DNA from: Veillonellaceae bacterium | GTDB taxonomy: Bacteria > Bacillota > Negativicutes > Veillonellales > Dialisteraceae | Reading direction: 5' to 3' | Length of the DNA stretch: 64,000 bases | NCBI GenBank assembly: GCA_025992895.1 | Contig: DAJPGA010000001.1 | Coordinates: 1,320,501 to 1,384,500, forward strand | In this document: piece after piece, positions 38,646 to 46,617 of the stretch | Layout: each line of letters opens with the position of its first letter | Numbering within the stretch: the stretch's first letter is position 1 | The notes under the pieces: generated by a model | The model's input: the letters and a program-made list of their open reading frames with translations, nothing else | What the model was told of the DNA's origin: nothing | Database searches by the model: none | Made by a program: the position numbers and the translations under genes

Positions 38646-39089
38646 ATGTATAAAGAATTCCAGAGCGCTGATGTAGCCAGAGCAGCCATCAGGATGGCAC
38701 TCTCTGAAAACAGAAGCGATGAAAACGAGCTTCGTGAAAAACTGGCAAAAAGTGGAATTCGTGCTGTTGCAGTCAACTTTGGCGGCAAGTTCCTGGATAT
38801 CATTCCTAAAATTTATGAGTCTGCCATTGTTGCAGCCCAGCGCCAGCATGTTATTTCTGATACACATGTTGGTGATGGATCCGTTGTCGGGGCTATGGAA
38901 TCCGCTATCGAACAGATCAAACTTATGGCGATGGGGATGAATGTAGGCGGCAAGATCGGAATTGCCAGATGGAAGGAACATCTTTGCGTTGCTGTATTTG
39001 TTGAAGTAGGTGTTTTACATTTCAACGAAGTAACTTTAGGAATGGCACATCGAGTTCTTAGAAATGACTTGACAGATGAAGATGATTGA
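38646..39089 (+). CDS. HutP-family RNA-binding regulator
   Basis: A 147-residue protein similar to HutP, the histidine-responsive antiterminator of the Bacillus hut operon. The C-terminal signature NVGGKIGIARWKEHLCVAVFVEVGVLHFNEVTLGMAHRV is of the type seen in clostridial and negativicute homologues. Histidines at 68, 74 and 135 are candidates for the metal/histidine site of the family. The start ATG 38646 is two bases after the thrS stop. No histidine-utilisation genes lie nearby, so its RNA target is unknown; it is probably co-transcribed with thrS. The promoter of infC lies inside its last codons. Confidence 0.8.
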   Translation: MYKEFQSADVARAAIRMALSENRSDENELREKLAKSGIRAVAVNFGGKFLDIIPKIYESAIVAAQRQHVISDTHVGDGSVVGAMESAIEQIKLMAMGMNVGGKIGIARWKEHLCVAVFVEVGVLHFNEVTLGMAHRVLRNDLTDEDD

Positions 39090-39097
39090 GGTATTAT
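39069..39097 (+). promoter_or_regulatory. Promoter of the infC-rpmI-rplT operon
   Basis: TTGACA (39069-39074), 17-bp spacer, TATTAT (39092-39097). The -35 lies within the 3' end of the HutP-like gene. Confidence 0.85.
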
Positions 39098-39104
39098 AGC
39101 AAAA

Positions 39105-39216
39105 GTGATTTATTAAAGCAGAAGTGATCCGCTTCTCACCTTACAAGGCTATGAGCTACTAGGGTTTAAACAATGATTTAAAAGCGGACAGCTCATGCTG
39201 CCCGCTTTTATTATTA
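39105..39216 (+). promoter_or_regulatory. Attenuator leader of infC-rpmI-rplT (L20-type)
   Basis: AGCGG-A-CAGC pairs with GCTG-C-CCGCT (39183-39206) followed by TTTTATT, a terminator. Upstream ATGAGCT (39151-39157) can instead pair with AGCTCAT (39190-39196), which would break the terminator. A further hairpin AGAAG/CTTCT (about 39119-39135) precedes. The design and position fit autoregulation of infC-rpmI-rplT by ribosomal protein L20, as in Bacillus, though sequence identity to the known family was not tested. Confidence 0.75.
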
Positions 39217-39243
39217 AATGATTTCATTTCGGGGGTGAAAAGA

Positions 39244-39753
39244 ATAGGTAAGGAACTCAGTATCAATGAAGAAATACGGGCCAGAGAGGTTCGTGTTGTC
39301 AGCGATGCAAACGAACAGTTGGGGATCATGACGCTTCATGAAGCGATCAGTCTGGCTGAAGAAAAAGGCCTTGATCTCGTGGAAGTTGCTCCAAACGGGC
39401 ATCCTCCAGTATGCCGTATCATGAATTACGGCAAATACAGATATGAACAGCAGAAACGTGATAAGGAAGCAAAAAAGAAACAGAAAGTTTTCCAGATAAA
39501 GGAAGTTAAGCTTCGTCCGAATATCGAAGACCATGATTTCTTTGTCAAATTAAAAAATGCACAACGCTTTTTGTTGGATGGTAATAAGGTTAAAGTTACC
39601 ATTATGTTTCGGGGTAGAGAAATGACTCATCCTGAATTAGGTCAGGATGTTCTCGATCGCTTTGCAAAAGAGTTGGGAGACTCAATTGTTCGAGAAAAAC
39701 CACCGAAAATGGAAGGGCGCAATATGACTATGATTATCGCCCCGAAAGCATAA
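39244..39753 (+). CDS. infC: Translation initiation factor IF-3
   Basis: About 169 residues with the IF-3 N-terminal domain ([13 protein letters not shown]), the linker rich in lysine, and the C-terminal domain ([38 protein letters not shown]). IF-3 checks start-codon pairing and keeps ribosomal subunits apart. The likely start is AUA at 39244, six bases after GGGGGTG; the in-frame GTG at 39235 is part of that ribosome binding site and is not credible. infC genes commonly use rare start codons (AUU in E. coli) that IF-3 itself discriminates against, giving autoregulation, so AUA fits. The protein would read (M)[11 protein letters not shown]. Confidence 0.93.
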   Translation: MGKELSINEEIRAREVRVVSDANEQLGIMTLHEAISLAEEKGLDLVEVAPNGHPPVCRIMNYGKYRYEQQKRDKEAKKKQKVFQIKEVKLRPNIEDHDFFVKLKNAQRFLLDGNKVKVTIMFRGREMTHPELGQDVLDRFAKELGDSIVREKPPKMEGRNMTMIIAPKA

Positions 39754-39769
39754 TAAAGGAGAGAATAAA

Positions 39770-39967
39770 ATGCCGAAAATGAAAACCCGTCGCGCTGCGG
39801 CAAAACGTTTTACAGAAACCGGATCCGGTCAGTTCAAGAGAAATAAAGCTTTCAAGAGCCACATTCTCGAAAAGAAGTCCCCGAAGAGAAAGAGAAATTT
39901 CAGAAAAGCAGCACTGGTTTCTAAGTCTGATTACAAACGTGTAGCAAAACTGCTGCCGAACGGCTAA
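39770..39967 (+). CDS. rpmI: 50S ribosomal protein L35
   Basis: A 65-residue very basic protein, [14 protein letters not shown] at the start and [16 protein letters not shown] in the middle, which is L35. It lies 16 nt after infC with AAAGGAGAG upstream, in the usual infC-rpmI-rplT order. Confidence 0.97.
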   Translation: MPKMKTRRAAAKRFTETGSGQFKRNKAFKSHILEKKSPKRKRNFRKAALVSKSDYKRVAKLLPNG

Positions 39968-39985
39968 TAAGGAGGATTTAAGAGA

Positions 39986-40336
39986 ATGGCAAGAGTAAAA
40001 AGCGGCGTTACCGCACATGCAAGACATAAGAAAATTCTGAAACTGGCTAAGGGTTATAGAGGTGCACGTCATACTCAGTTCAGAAAAGCAAATGAACTAG
40101 TTATGAAGGCTCTCTACTACGCAAGAAGAGACCGCAGATCCAAGAAGAGAGAATTCCGTAAGCTTTGGATCGTTCGTATCAATGCAGCAGCTCGTCTTAA
40201 CGGCCTGACCTACAGCAAACTGATTGCCGGACTTACAAAAGCTGGCATTGAAGTAAACCGCAAGATGCTGTCTGAACTCGCTATCAATGATCCTGCAGGC
40301 TTTGCAAAGATCTGCGATGCAGCTAAGAATGCTTAA
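39986..40336 (+). CDS. rplT: 50S ribosomal protein L20
   Basis: A 116-residue L20: [25 protein letters not shown] at the N-terminus, then [23 protein letters not shown] and a C-terminal RNA-binding globule. L20 is needed for early 50S assembly and, in several bacteria, represses its own operon through the leader RNA, a candidate for which is present at 39105-39216. It closes the operon before a very long terminator stem. Confidence 0.97.
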   Translation: MARVKSGVTAHARHKKILKLAKGYRGARHTQFRKANELVMKALYYARRDRRSKKREFRKLWIVRINAAARLNGLTYSKLIAGLTKAGIEVNRKMLSELAINDPAGFAKICDAAKNA

Positions 40337-40362
40337 TAAGGACTGATTCAAAACTGTGGACT

Positions 40363-40416
40363 AAAAAATCAGTTATCAATATCCGGGAAAATCCTGGTAT
40401 TGATAACTGATTTTTC
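40363..40416. terminator. Long terminator after rplT
   Basis: AAAATCAGTTATCAATA pairs with TATTGATAACTGATTTT, extended inward by CCGG/CCTGG, with A and T runs on the two sides. It may also stop minus-strand transcription. Confidence 0.93.
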
Positions 40417-40424
40417 ATTATAGT

Positions 40425-40473
40425 ATAAAAAAGGCGATATAATTATCACATTGATAACTATACCGCTTTTTTA
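40425..40473 (-). terminator. Terminator after fba (minus strand)
   Basis: AAAAAAGGCGATATAATTATCA opposes TGATAACTATACCGCTTTTTT across a 3-nt loop with one bulge; it lies 15 bp beyond the fba stop and has a T-run in the minus direction. It shares the TTATCA/TGATAA core with the neighbouring rplT terminator. Confidence 0.85.
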
Positions 40474-40487
40474 TTTGCAAACAGTGA

Positions 40488-41420
40488 TTAAATCGTATTT
40501 GCGGAACCGAGGACAGCTTCAATCTTATGCATGACCATCTGCTTGACAGCTTCACGTGCTGGCTTCAGGTATCCGCGCGGGTCAAAGTTAGACGGGTCTT
40601 CGGCAAGTGCTTTCCTGATGGCACTTGTCATCGCAAGACGAATGTCTGTGTCGATATTAATTTTGCATACAGCCATAGTAGCAGCTTTTCTCAGCATATC
40701 TTCAGGAACACCCTTAGCGCCAAGCACTTTTCCGCCGTAAGCATTGCACTGTTCAACAAATTCTGGAATAACTGTGGATGCACCGTGAAGAACGATCGGA
40801 TAATTCGGCAGAAGTTTTCCAACCTTTTCCAGGCGGTCATAATCCAGATAGGGGTCGCCCTTGTATTTATACGCGCCATGGCTTGTACCGATTGCAATAG
40901 CAAGGGAATCACATCCGGTCAGTTCAACGAATTCAGCTGCCTGATCCGGATCAGTGAAAATTGCATCTTTGGCATCTACACTTACCAGGTCTTCTACGCC
41001 TGCCAGTCTTCCTAATTCTGCTTCAACAACAACACCTTTATCGTGAGCATATTCCACGATTTGTTTTGTGATTTTAACATTTTCCTCATATGGATGTTTT
41101 GAACCATCATACATGACAGAAGAGAATCCGCCATCAATGCAAGCTTTGCAAATTTCAAAGGAAGAACCATGATCCAGATGAAGTGCAGTCGGGATCTCAG
41201 GATAATCCTGAAGGGCAATTTTTACAAGGCCGACAATATATTCCTGGCCAGCATAATTACGTGCTCCTTCAGAAGCCTGAAGAATGACTGGTGAATTCTC
41301 CGCTTTAGCGGCTTCCATAATTCCCTGGATGATTTCCATGTTGTTGACGTTAAAAGCGCCTATTGCATAGTGTCCTTCATATGCTTTTTTGAACATTTCA
41401 GTTGTTCCTACGAGCGGCAT
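40488..41420 (-). CDS. fba: Fructose-1,6-bisphosphate aldolase, class II
   Basis: A 310-residue zinc aldolase of glycolysis and gluconeogenesis. Signature motifs are GAFNVNNMEI, ALHLDHGSSFE (H81, D83, H84; catalytic aspartate and a zinc ligand), VEAELGRLAGVED, GTSHGAYK and VLHGAST (further zinc ligands). Length is slightly greater than the Bacillus enzyme but normal for the clostridial/negativicute subgroup. The ATG is preceded on the minus strand by GGAGGAAAAA. It is a single-gene unit; a TATAAT at 41503-41508 (minus strand) with a poor -35 is the probable promoter. Confidence 0.96.
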   Translation of the reverse strand: MPLVGTTEMFKKAYEGHYAIGAFNVNNMEIIQGIMEAAKAENSPVILQASEGARNYAGQEYIVGLVKIALQDYPEIPTALHLDHGSSFEICKACIDGGFSSVMYDGSKHPYEENVKITKQIVEYAHDKGVVVEAELGRLAGVEDLVSVDAKDAIFTDPDQAAEFVELTGCDSLAIAIGTSHGAYKYKGDPYLDYDRLEKVGKLLPNYPIVLHGASTVIPEFVEQCNAYGGKVLGAKGVPEDMLRKAATMAVCKINIDTDIRLAMTSAIRKALAEDPSNFDPRGYLKPAREAVKQMVMHKIEAVLGSANTI

Positions 41421-41959
41421 ATTTTTTCCTCCATTTCAAATAATGTAAGAATAATTCTATCAGTACATGGCTTTCGGAAAAGTCATGTAATCATTCTTCT
41501 TTATTATACTGAAAGAATCAATATATTTCCATGGTATTTAAATAAAGATCTAACTATTAAGAGGATTGAATCAGTCTTCTTTTCGGTCATCTCAATAGGA
41601 TTGCTATTGATTAAAATATCGGAAATACTTCAGGAAATGTGATTTTGTATTTTATCTAACGTCATAAAGATAATAAATTTTAGTATATTAAAATAGATAA
41701 GAAAAATATTTTATACAAATGAGATGAAATATTAAAAGTTGCCAACGCATGAGAAAGGGTTTAAAATTTAATTAAAACCTCTATTTTCAATTGAAGCATA
41801 TGGAAAAAAGAAGTATGCCAAAATTAATTGCATTTTAGCTAAAAATATAAATACCGATGACGTTGGATATGGTAAAATAAAAAGGTATGGTTTTCTTTTA
41901 TTATAAGGCAAACTTTACAAGCGTAACAAACTTTCACAATATACAGACAGGAGGTTGCT
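41421..41959. other. AT-rich intergenic region between fba and yajQ
   Basis: About 540 bp without a credible gene. On the minus strand TATAAT (41503-41508) probably serves fba. On the plus strand an extended -10 TGGTAAAAT (hexamer 41873-41878) is the best candidate for the yajQ-cbi operon. An imperfect GGGTTTAA/TTAAAACC repeat lies near 41757-41785. I found no cobalamin-riboswitch core (no B12-box-like GCCACTG), although the operon makes corrinoids. A 90-codon open frame at 41370-41642 is judged spurious. Confidence 0.5.
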
Positions 41960-42451
41960 ATGGCAAAGGATTATTCATTCGATGTTGTTTGCCGCACAGA
42001 TATGCAGGAAGTTGCTAATGCGGTCAATCAGGCATCCAAGGAAATAGGTACAAGGTACGATTTCAAGGGGAGCAAAAGCTCAGTCACTTTAGATGACGGC
42101 CATATTACTTTGATCGGTGATGATGATTTCAAGTTGAGATTAGTCAGGGAAATCATTAATGGCAAACTTGTTAAGAGAGGCATTTCTCTGAAAAATTTAA
42201 AGGAACAGAAAAAGGAAGCTGCTGCCGGGGGAACTGTACGTCAAGTACTTGAACTCCAAAATGGAATCTCATCAGAGCTTGCGAAAGAAATCGTCAAAGA
42301 GGTCAAAGGTTCTAAAATTAAAGTCGCTGCTAAAATTAACGGTGATGAAGTACGTGTAACCGGGAAGGATAAAGACGATCTCCAGGCATGCATTGCCTTT
42401 TTGAAGAAGCTGGATCTTCCGGCTGATTTGCAGTTTGTTAACTATAGATAA
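41960..42451 (+). CDS. YajQ-family nucleotide-binding protein
   Basis: A 163-residue protein of the YajQ/UPF0234 family: YSFDVVCRTDMQEVANAVNQ at the N-terminus and TRYDFKGSKSSV, LVKRGISLKNLK, KIKVAAKINGDEVRVTGK downstream, the full family pattern of two tandem ferredoxin-like folds. Some members bind cyclic di-GMP; the role in this organism is unknown. It has AGGAGG before ATG and ends 14 nt before cbiD, so it is probably transcribed with the cobalamin operon, a partnership with no obvious functional reason. Confidence 0.9.
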   Translation: MAKDYSFDVVCRTDMQEVANAVNQASKEIGTRYDFKGSKSSVTLDDGHITLIGDDDFKLRLVREIINGKLVKRGISLKNLKEQKKEAAAGGTVRQVLELQNGISSELAKEIVKEVKGSKIKVAAKINGDEVRVTGKDKDDLQACIAFLKKLDLPADLQFVNYR

Positions 42452-42465
42452 TCGAGGAATTTATA

Positions 42466-43581
42466 ATGACGCCAGAGGAAATGATAGGTAGAACGTTAAG
42501 GGAAGGCCATACGACAGGAGCTACAGCTGCTGGAGCGATGAAGGCCGCGATTCTTGCCATCAGAGGAGAATTTCCGAAGCAAGTATCAGTATTATCCCCA
42601 CAAAGGAAAGAAATAGTAATTCCTGTTGAATCTGCATCCGCAGAGGGAACTGTCGGCACGGCTACTTGTCTCAAGGATGCCGGAGATGATCTGGACTGCA
42701 CGAATGGCACTCCCATTGTTGTTACTGTTGAACTGACTGACACCAAGGGTATGGAACTGAAGGCAGGAAAAGGAGTCGGTATAGTAACAAGACCTGGTCT
42801 CCAGGTAAAGATAGGAAAGCCTGCAATCAATCCGGGCCCCCAGATCATGCTCCGCTATGTTTTCGAAGAATTAATCGGAAAAGATAAGGGATGCATAGTT
42901 ACTGTATCTATCCCGAAAGGGGAAGAACTGGCAAAGCAGACTTTAAACCCTGCCATCGGCATTAAGGGTGGAATCTCTGTGCTCGGAACAACAGGGATTG
43001 TAAAACCGATGAGTGAAGATGCGTATAAGAGATCTTTAGCTCCGCAAATACCTGTTGTCTGGGCAGATGGATACAGGACGGCTGTGCTCTGTCCGGGACG
43101 CATTGGTGAAAATGCTGCTAAAATAATGGGGATTCCGGAAGGTGCTATTGTTGAAACCAGCAACTTCATTGGATTTATGATGGAGCAGTGCATTGCACGA
43201 GGCTTTGAAAAGATGATCCTTGTGGGTCATATGGGAAAATTGGTCAAGGTCGCATCAGGCAGTTTCCACACATATAATCGAAACAGTGACGGAAGAATGG
43301 AAACGATGGCTGCATATGCAGCTGCAAACGGGGCATCAAAAGAAGTCGTACGTGAAATTTTAGACTGCAATACAACGGATGGTGCAGCAATTATTATTCA
43401 CAGAGAACATCTTGATATGATTTATTCACAGATGGCAGAAAGAGCTCAGGTAAGATCCGAACGCTATATTTTTGGGAAATCAAGAGTGGGTGTCATATTC
43501 GCCGCGATGGATGGAACCATTCAGGCAGTCAGCTCGCATGCTAAAGATATATTGGAGGAAGAGGGATGGAACATACATTGA
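42466..43581 (+). CDS. cbiD: Cobalt-precorrin-5B (C1)-methyltransferase CbiD
   Basis: A 371-residue CbiD. The N-terminal GHTTGATAAGAMKAA matches the family start, with VTIPKG-like and GTTGIVKPMSEDAYKRSL segments later. It methylates C1 of the corrin precursor in the anaerobic, cobalt-early pathway and has no oxygen-pathway counterpart, so it marks that route. It starts 14 nt after yajQ behind GAGGAAT and overlaps cbiE by 16 nt. It opens the run D-E-T-F-G-H-J-C. Confidence 0.95.
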   Translation: MTPEEMIGRTLREGHTTGATAAGAMKAAILAIRGEFPKQVSVLSPQRKEIVIPVESASAEGTVGTATCLKDAGDDLDCTNGTPIVVTVELTDTKGMELKAGKGVGIVTRPGLQVKIGKPAINPGPQIMLRYVFEELIGKDKGCIVTVSIPKGEELAKQTLNPAIGIKGGISVLGTTGIVKPMSEDAYKRSLAPQIPVVWADGYRTAVLCPGRIGENAAKIMGIPEGAIVETSNFIGFMMEQCIARGFEKMILVGHMGKLVKVASGSFHTYNRNSDGRMETMAAYAAANGASKEVVREILDCNTTDGAAIIIHREHLDMIYSQMAERAQVRSERYIFGKSRVGVIFAAMDGTIQAVSSHAKDILEEEGWNIH

Positions 43582-44189
43582 TTGTTGCAGGTATAGGGCC
43601 GGGGGGAAAAGATTTTATTCTTCCCAAAGCTTTGACTGCAATAAAACGTGCTCATTACCTCGTCGGAGGTCACAGGGCACTTTCTGATTATGCATCTGCC
43701 AATCAGGAAACTTATGCTGTTACGGGTAAACTCGCGCCTCTTGCGCAGTGGATTAAAAATGCCCTTAGCAAGGATGATGTAGTTGTTATGGTCAGTGGTG
43801 ATCCGGGATACTATAGTCTCCTGCCCTGGCTGAAGAAACAGTTTCCGGATTGCCCGGTAACTGTTATTCCTGGAATATCTTCTGTGCAGGCTGCCTATTG
43901 CGCCTTGGCGCAGTCTTGGCAGGGGGGTGAATGGCTGAGCTTTCATGGCCGTGTTCCGGATGATGACAAGCTGGTGTTCTCGAAAGGTAAAAAATTATCC
44001 TTTTTGACGGATGGGGTACATAATCCTGCTTTTATAGCCAGGTACCTTATGGATAAAGGCTGGCCGGGTGACACGCCCTCGTCTGCCTGCGAACATCTAT
44101 CTTATGATAATCAGCACATTGTTACATCAACTTTGTCTGAAATTGCAAAGCTTGATGGATTTGAAGAATCTGTAATGGTGGTGGGATAA
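43566..44189 (+). CDS. cbiE: Cobalt-precorrin-7 (C5)-methyltransferase CbiE
   Basis: A 207-residue tetrapyrrole methylase: VAGIGPGGKDFILPKA opens the SAM-binding fold and VMVSGDPGYYSLLPWL is the GDP-type loop. CbiE methylates C5 and works with CbiT, encoded next (fused to it in CobL of the aerobic pathway). It overlaps cbiD by 16 nt and cbiT by 1 nt (TAATG), so the three are translationally coupled. Confidence 0.93.
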   Translation: MEHTLIVAGIGPGGKDFILPKALTAIKRAHYLVGGHRALSDYASANQETYAVTGKLAPLAQWIKNALSKDDVVVMVSGDPGYYSLLPWLKKQFPDCPVTVIPGISSVQAAYCALAQSWQGGEWLSFHGRVPDDDKLVFSKGKKLSFLTDGVHNPAFIARYLMDKGWPGDTPSSACEHLSYDNQHIVTSTLSEIAKLDGFEESVMVVG

Positions 44190-44761
44190 TGGCGACTTTT
44201 GGAATTGATGATTCAGAATTTATACGTGGGAAAGTACCTATGACAAAAGCTGAAATCAGGGCAATGGTCATGGTTAAAGCTGCTATTCAGAATGAGGATA
44301 TTGTTGCTGATATTGGAGCAGGAACCGGCTCACTTACCATAGAAGCAGCTTTATGCGCAAAGTCCGGCAAGGTCTTTGCGATTGAAAAGAATCCTGAAGG
44401 AATTCAGTTAATTAAGCAGAATGCAGAAAAATTCGGCTGCTCAAATATCGTCGCGATTGAAGGCAGCGCACCTGATGCGATGGATGGACTTCCAGCTCTT
44501 GATGTAATTATCATAGGCGGAACCAGCGGAAACATGCATAAAATATTGGATAATGCGGAAGCCCTGTTGAAAAAGAGTGGAAGAATTGTACTGACCGCGG
44601 TCACAGCTGAAACTACGGGTGAAGTTGTCAGAGAGTTCAAAGACCGCCCCTTTAAGTTTGAAGGGTTCCAGATGCAGATTAATCGTCTGCGCAAGTTAGG
44701 GAGATATCATCTGTTTGATCCGCAGAGTCCAGTTTTTATATTTACAGCAACTAAAATTTGA
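44189..44761 (+). CDS. cbiT: Cobalt-precorrin-6B (C15)-methyltransferase, decarboxylating, CbiT
   Basis: A 190-residue class I methyltransferase: DIGAGTGSLT (41-50) is the SAM-binding loop, preceded by VPMTKAEIRAMVMVKA, the CbiT N-terminal signature. It methylates C15 and removes the acetate carboxylate at C12, acting with CbiE. It begins at ATG 44189 overlapping the cbiE stop and ends 9 nt before cbiF. Confidence 0.94.
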   Translation: MATFGIDDSEFIRGKVPMTKAEIRAMVMVKAAIQNEDIVADIGAGTGSLTIEAALCAKSGKVFAIEKNPEGIQLIKQNAEKFGCSNIVAIEGSAPDAMDGLPALDVIIIGGTSGNMHKILDNAEALLKKSGRIVLTAVTAETTGEVVREFKDRPFKFEGFQMQINRLRKLGRYHLFDPQSPVFIFTATKI

Positions 44762-44770
44762 GGAGGATTT

Positions 44771-45547
44771 ATGTTAGGGAAACTTTACTTTATCGGTGCC
44801 GGTCCGGGAGATCCGGAATTAATTACGGTTAAGGGAAAAAGAATCATTTCTGAAGCAGATGTTATCATCTATGCAGGTTCTCTGGTTAATCCGGAAGTAT
44901 TGAACTGCAGGAAAAATGATGCTGCTGTTTATAACAGTGCAGAAATGAATCTGGACGAAGTATTGAAAGTTGAATTGGAATCTTTGGCTAAGGGACTCGA
45001 AGTAGCTCGTGTCCATACAGGTGATCCGGCTATTTATGGCGCAATCCAGGAGCAGATGGATGGTCTTCGTGCTGCCGGTATCAAAGAAGAGCAGTTTGAA
45101 GTCATTCCCGGAGTCAGCTCCTTCCTTGCAACGGCAGCTGCCTTAAAGCAGGAATATACACTGCCTTCCATTTCCCAGACGGTTATTATTACCCGTATGG
45201 AAGGAAGAACACCAGTGCCGCCAAAGGAGAAATTAGCTTCTTTGGCGGCCCATCAGGCAACAATGTGCATTTTCCTTTCTGTTCAGGCAATTGATAAAGT
45301 AATGAGTACTCTTAAAGAAGGCGGCTACCCGGGAGATACACCTGTGGCTATCGTATCCAGAGCCAGCTGGCCTGACCAGAGAATTTTCCGTGGTACGATT
45401 GATACAATTGCTGATATCCTTCATAAAGCAGGGGTTGTCAGACAGGCAATGATTGTCGTTGGCAAAGTTCTCGACACGGACTATGAACTTTCCAAATTGT
45501 ATGACAGCAAATTTACCACGATGTTCCGCAAAGGGACTGAAGACTAA
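44771..45547 (+). CDS. cbiF: Cobalt-precorrin-4 (C11)-methyltransferase CbiF
   Basis: A 258-residue tetrapyrrole methylase: YFIGAGPGDPELITVKG at the start, VIYAGSLVNPEV and HTGDPAIYGAIQEQ (about 82-95) are CbiF/CobM signatures. It methylates C11 after ring contraction. It has GAGGAGG upstream and overlaps cbiG by 1 nt (TAATG). Confidence 0.95.
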   Translation: MLGKLYFIGAGPGDPELITVKGKRIISEADVIIYAGSLVNPEVLNCRKNDAAVYNSAEMNLDEVLKVELESLAKGLEVARVHTGDPAIYGAIQEQMDGLRAAGIKEEQFEVIPGVSSFLATAAALKQEYTLPSISQTVIITRMEGRTPVPPKEKLASLAAHQATMCIFLSVQAIDKVMSTLKEGGYPGDTPVAIVSRASWPDQRIFRGTIDTIADILHKAGVVRQAMIVVGKVLDTDYELSKLYDSKFTTMFRKGTED

Positions 45548-46617
45548 TGAAATATGCAATTGTTTCTGTTTCACGGACTGGTGCCCAATTAGGTGTAAAA
45601 GTCAAAGCAGGGATCTCCGGTGATGGAACTCTGTACGAAAGAGCAGGATCAGAAAGCGGCCAGGAAGCTGTTTATTTCAAGAGGACAATGGATCTCATTA
45701 CTGAAATATTCGCGCTTTATGATGGCATCATTTTCATCATGGCATCTGGGATTGCAGTGAGAGCCATAGCGCCCCATGTGGTCAGCAAAGCGAGTGACCC
45801 TGCAGTCCTGGTTATGGATGAGTGTGGAATTCACTGCATTTCATTATTGTCCGGTCATTTAGGCGGAGCCAATGAGTGGGCAAGAGAAATAGCTGCAGCA
45901 ACTGGTGCTGAAGCTGTCATAACTACGGCAACTGATGTTCACGGACATAAGGCTCCAGATGATATTTCCCGCGAATTAATGATGAGAGTCGAGCCATTGC
46001 AGGCATTAAAGCCTGTGAATAGTTTAATTGCCGAAGGGAAAGAATTTGCATGGTTCCTGGGCACAGAAATAACGAATGCAGATATTATTCAGGATAAATT
46101 AGCAAAGCTTGGAATAAAGTGCTCAAGTACAAATAGTCTCTCTGAAACAAACTATGAAGGCTGTGCGGTTATATCTGAGCAAAATTTCGATATATCCAAG
46201 CCGCATGTTTATTTGCGCCCCAAGAACTTATTCATTGGGATAGGGTGTAAACGCGGTACGCCTGAGAAGAATATATACGATGCCTATCAAGATTGCTTGA
46301 AAAAGATAGGAGCTTGTGAATATCAGGTGGTTTCTCTTGCCAGTGTAGATGTAAAATCAGACGAAAAGGGACTGCTTGACTTTGCCGGGCACATGAATTT
46401 ACCTATACATTTTTATAGACCAGAAGAATTAAAAATAATCGCAGATGAATATCAGTTAGAAAAATCATCATTCGTAGAAAAAACAATAGGAGTTGGAAAC
46501 GTATGTCAATCAGCAGCACTAATGGAATCAGCAAGGGGCCGAACAATTCTTCCGAAAACAAAGTATGCGGGAGTAACAATGGCAGTGGCCATGGGATTAT
46601 CTACGTTATCGGAATAG
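45547..46617 (+). CDS. cbiG: Cobalt-precorrin-5A hydrolase CbiG
   Basis: A 356-residue CbiG: central FIMASGIAVRAIAPHV and SGHLGGANEWAREIA segments, and the C-terminal domain with FIGIGCKRGTPEKNI and GVGNVCQSAALME...TKYAGVTMAVA. It opens the lactone and releases the C2 unit as acetaldehyde in the anaerobic pathway. Its last 115 nt are also the start of cbiH in another frame, while its own conserved C-terminus is complete, so neither frame appears damaged. Confidence 0.95.
   Translation: MKYAIVSVSRTGAQLGVKVKAGISGDGTLYERAGSESGQEAVYFKRTMDLITEIFALYDGIIFIMASGIAVRAIAPHVVSKASDPAVLVMDECGIHCISLLSGHLGGANEWAREIAAATGAEAVITTATDVHGHKAPDDISRELMMRVEPLQALKPVNSLIAEGKEFAWFLGTEITNADIIQDKLAKLGIKCSSTNSLSETNYEGCAVISEQNFDISKPHVYLRPKNLFIGIGCKRGTPEKNIYDAYQDCLKKIGACEYQVVSLASVDVKSDEKGLLDFAGHMNLPIHFYRPEELKIIADEYQLEKSSFVEKTIGVGNVCQSAALMESARGRTILPKTKYAGVTMAVAMGLSTLSE

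Noticed and set aside
39235..39243. GTG as the start codon of infC
   Set aside because: The GTG is part of the GGGGGTG ribosome binding site; AUA nine bases downstream has correct spacing.
41370..41642. 90-codon open frame on the plus strand across the start of fba
   Set aside because: It overlaps the fba 5' end, has no ribosome binding site, and the composition is that of AT-rich noncoding DNA.
41640..41959. Cobalamin riboswitch before the yajQ-cbi operon
   Set aside because: I looked for a B12 box and the multi-stem core and found neither; only AT-rich sequence and one weak repeat are visible.
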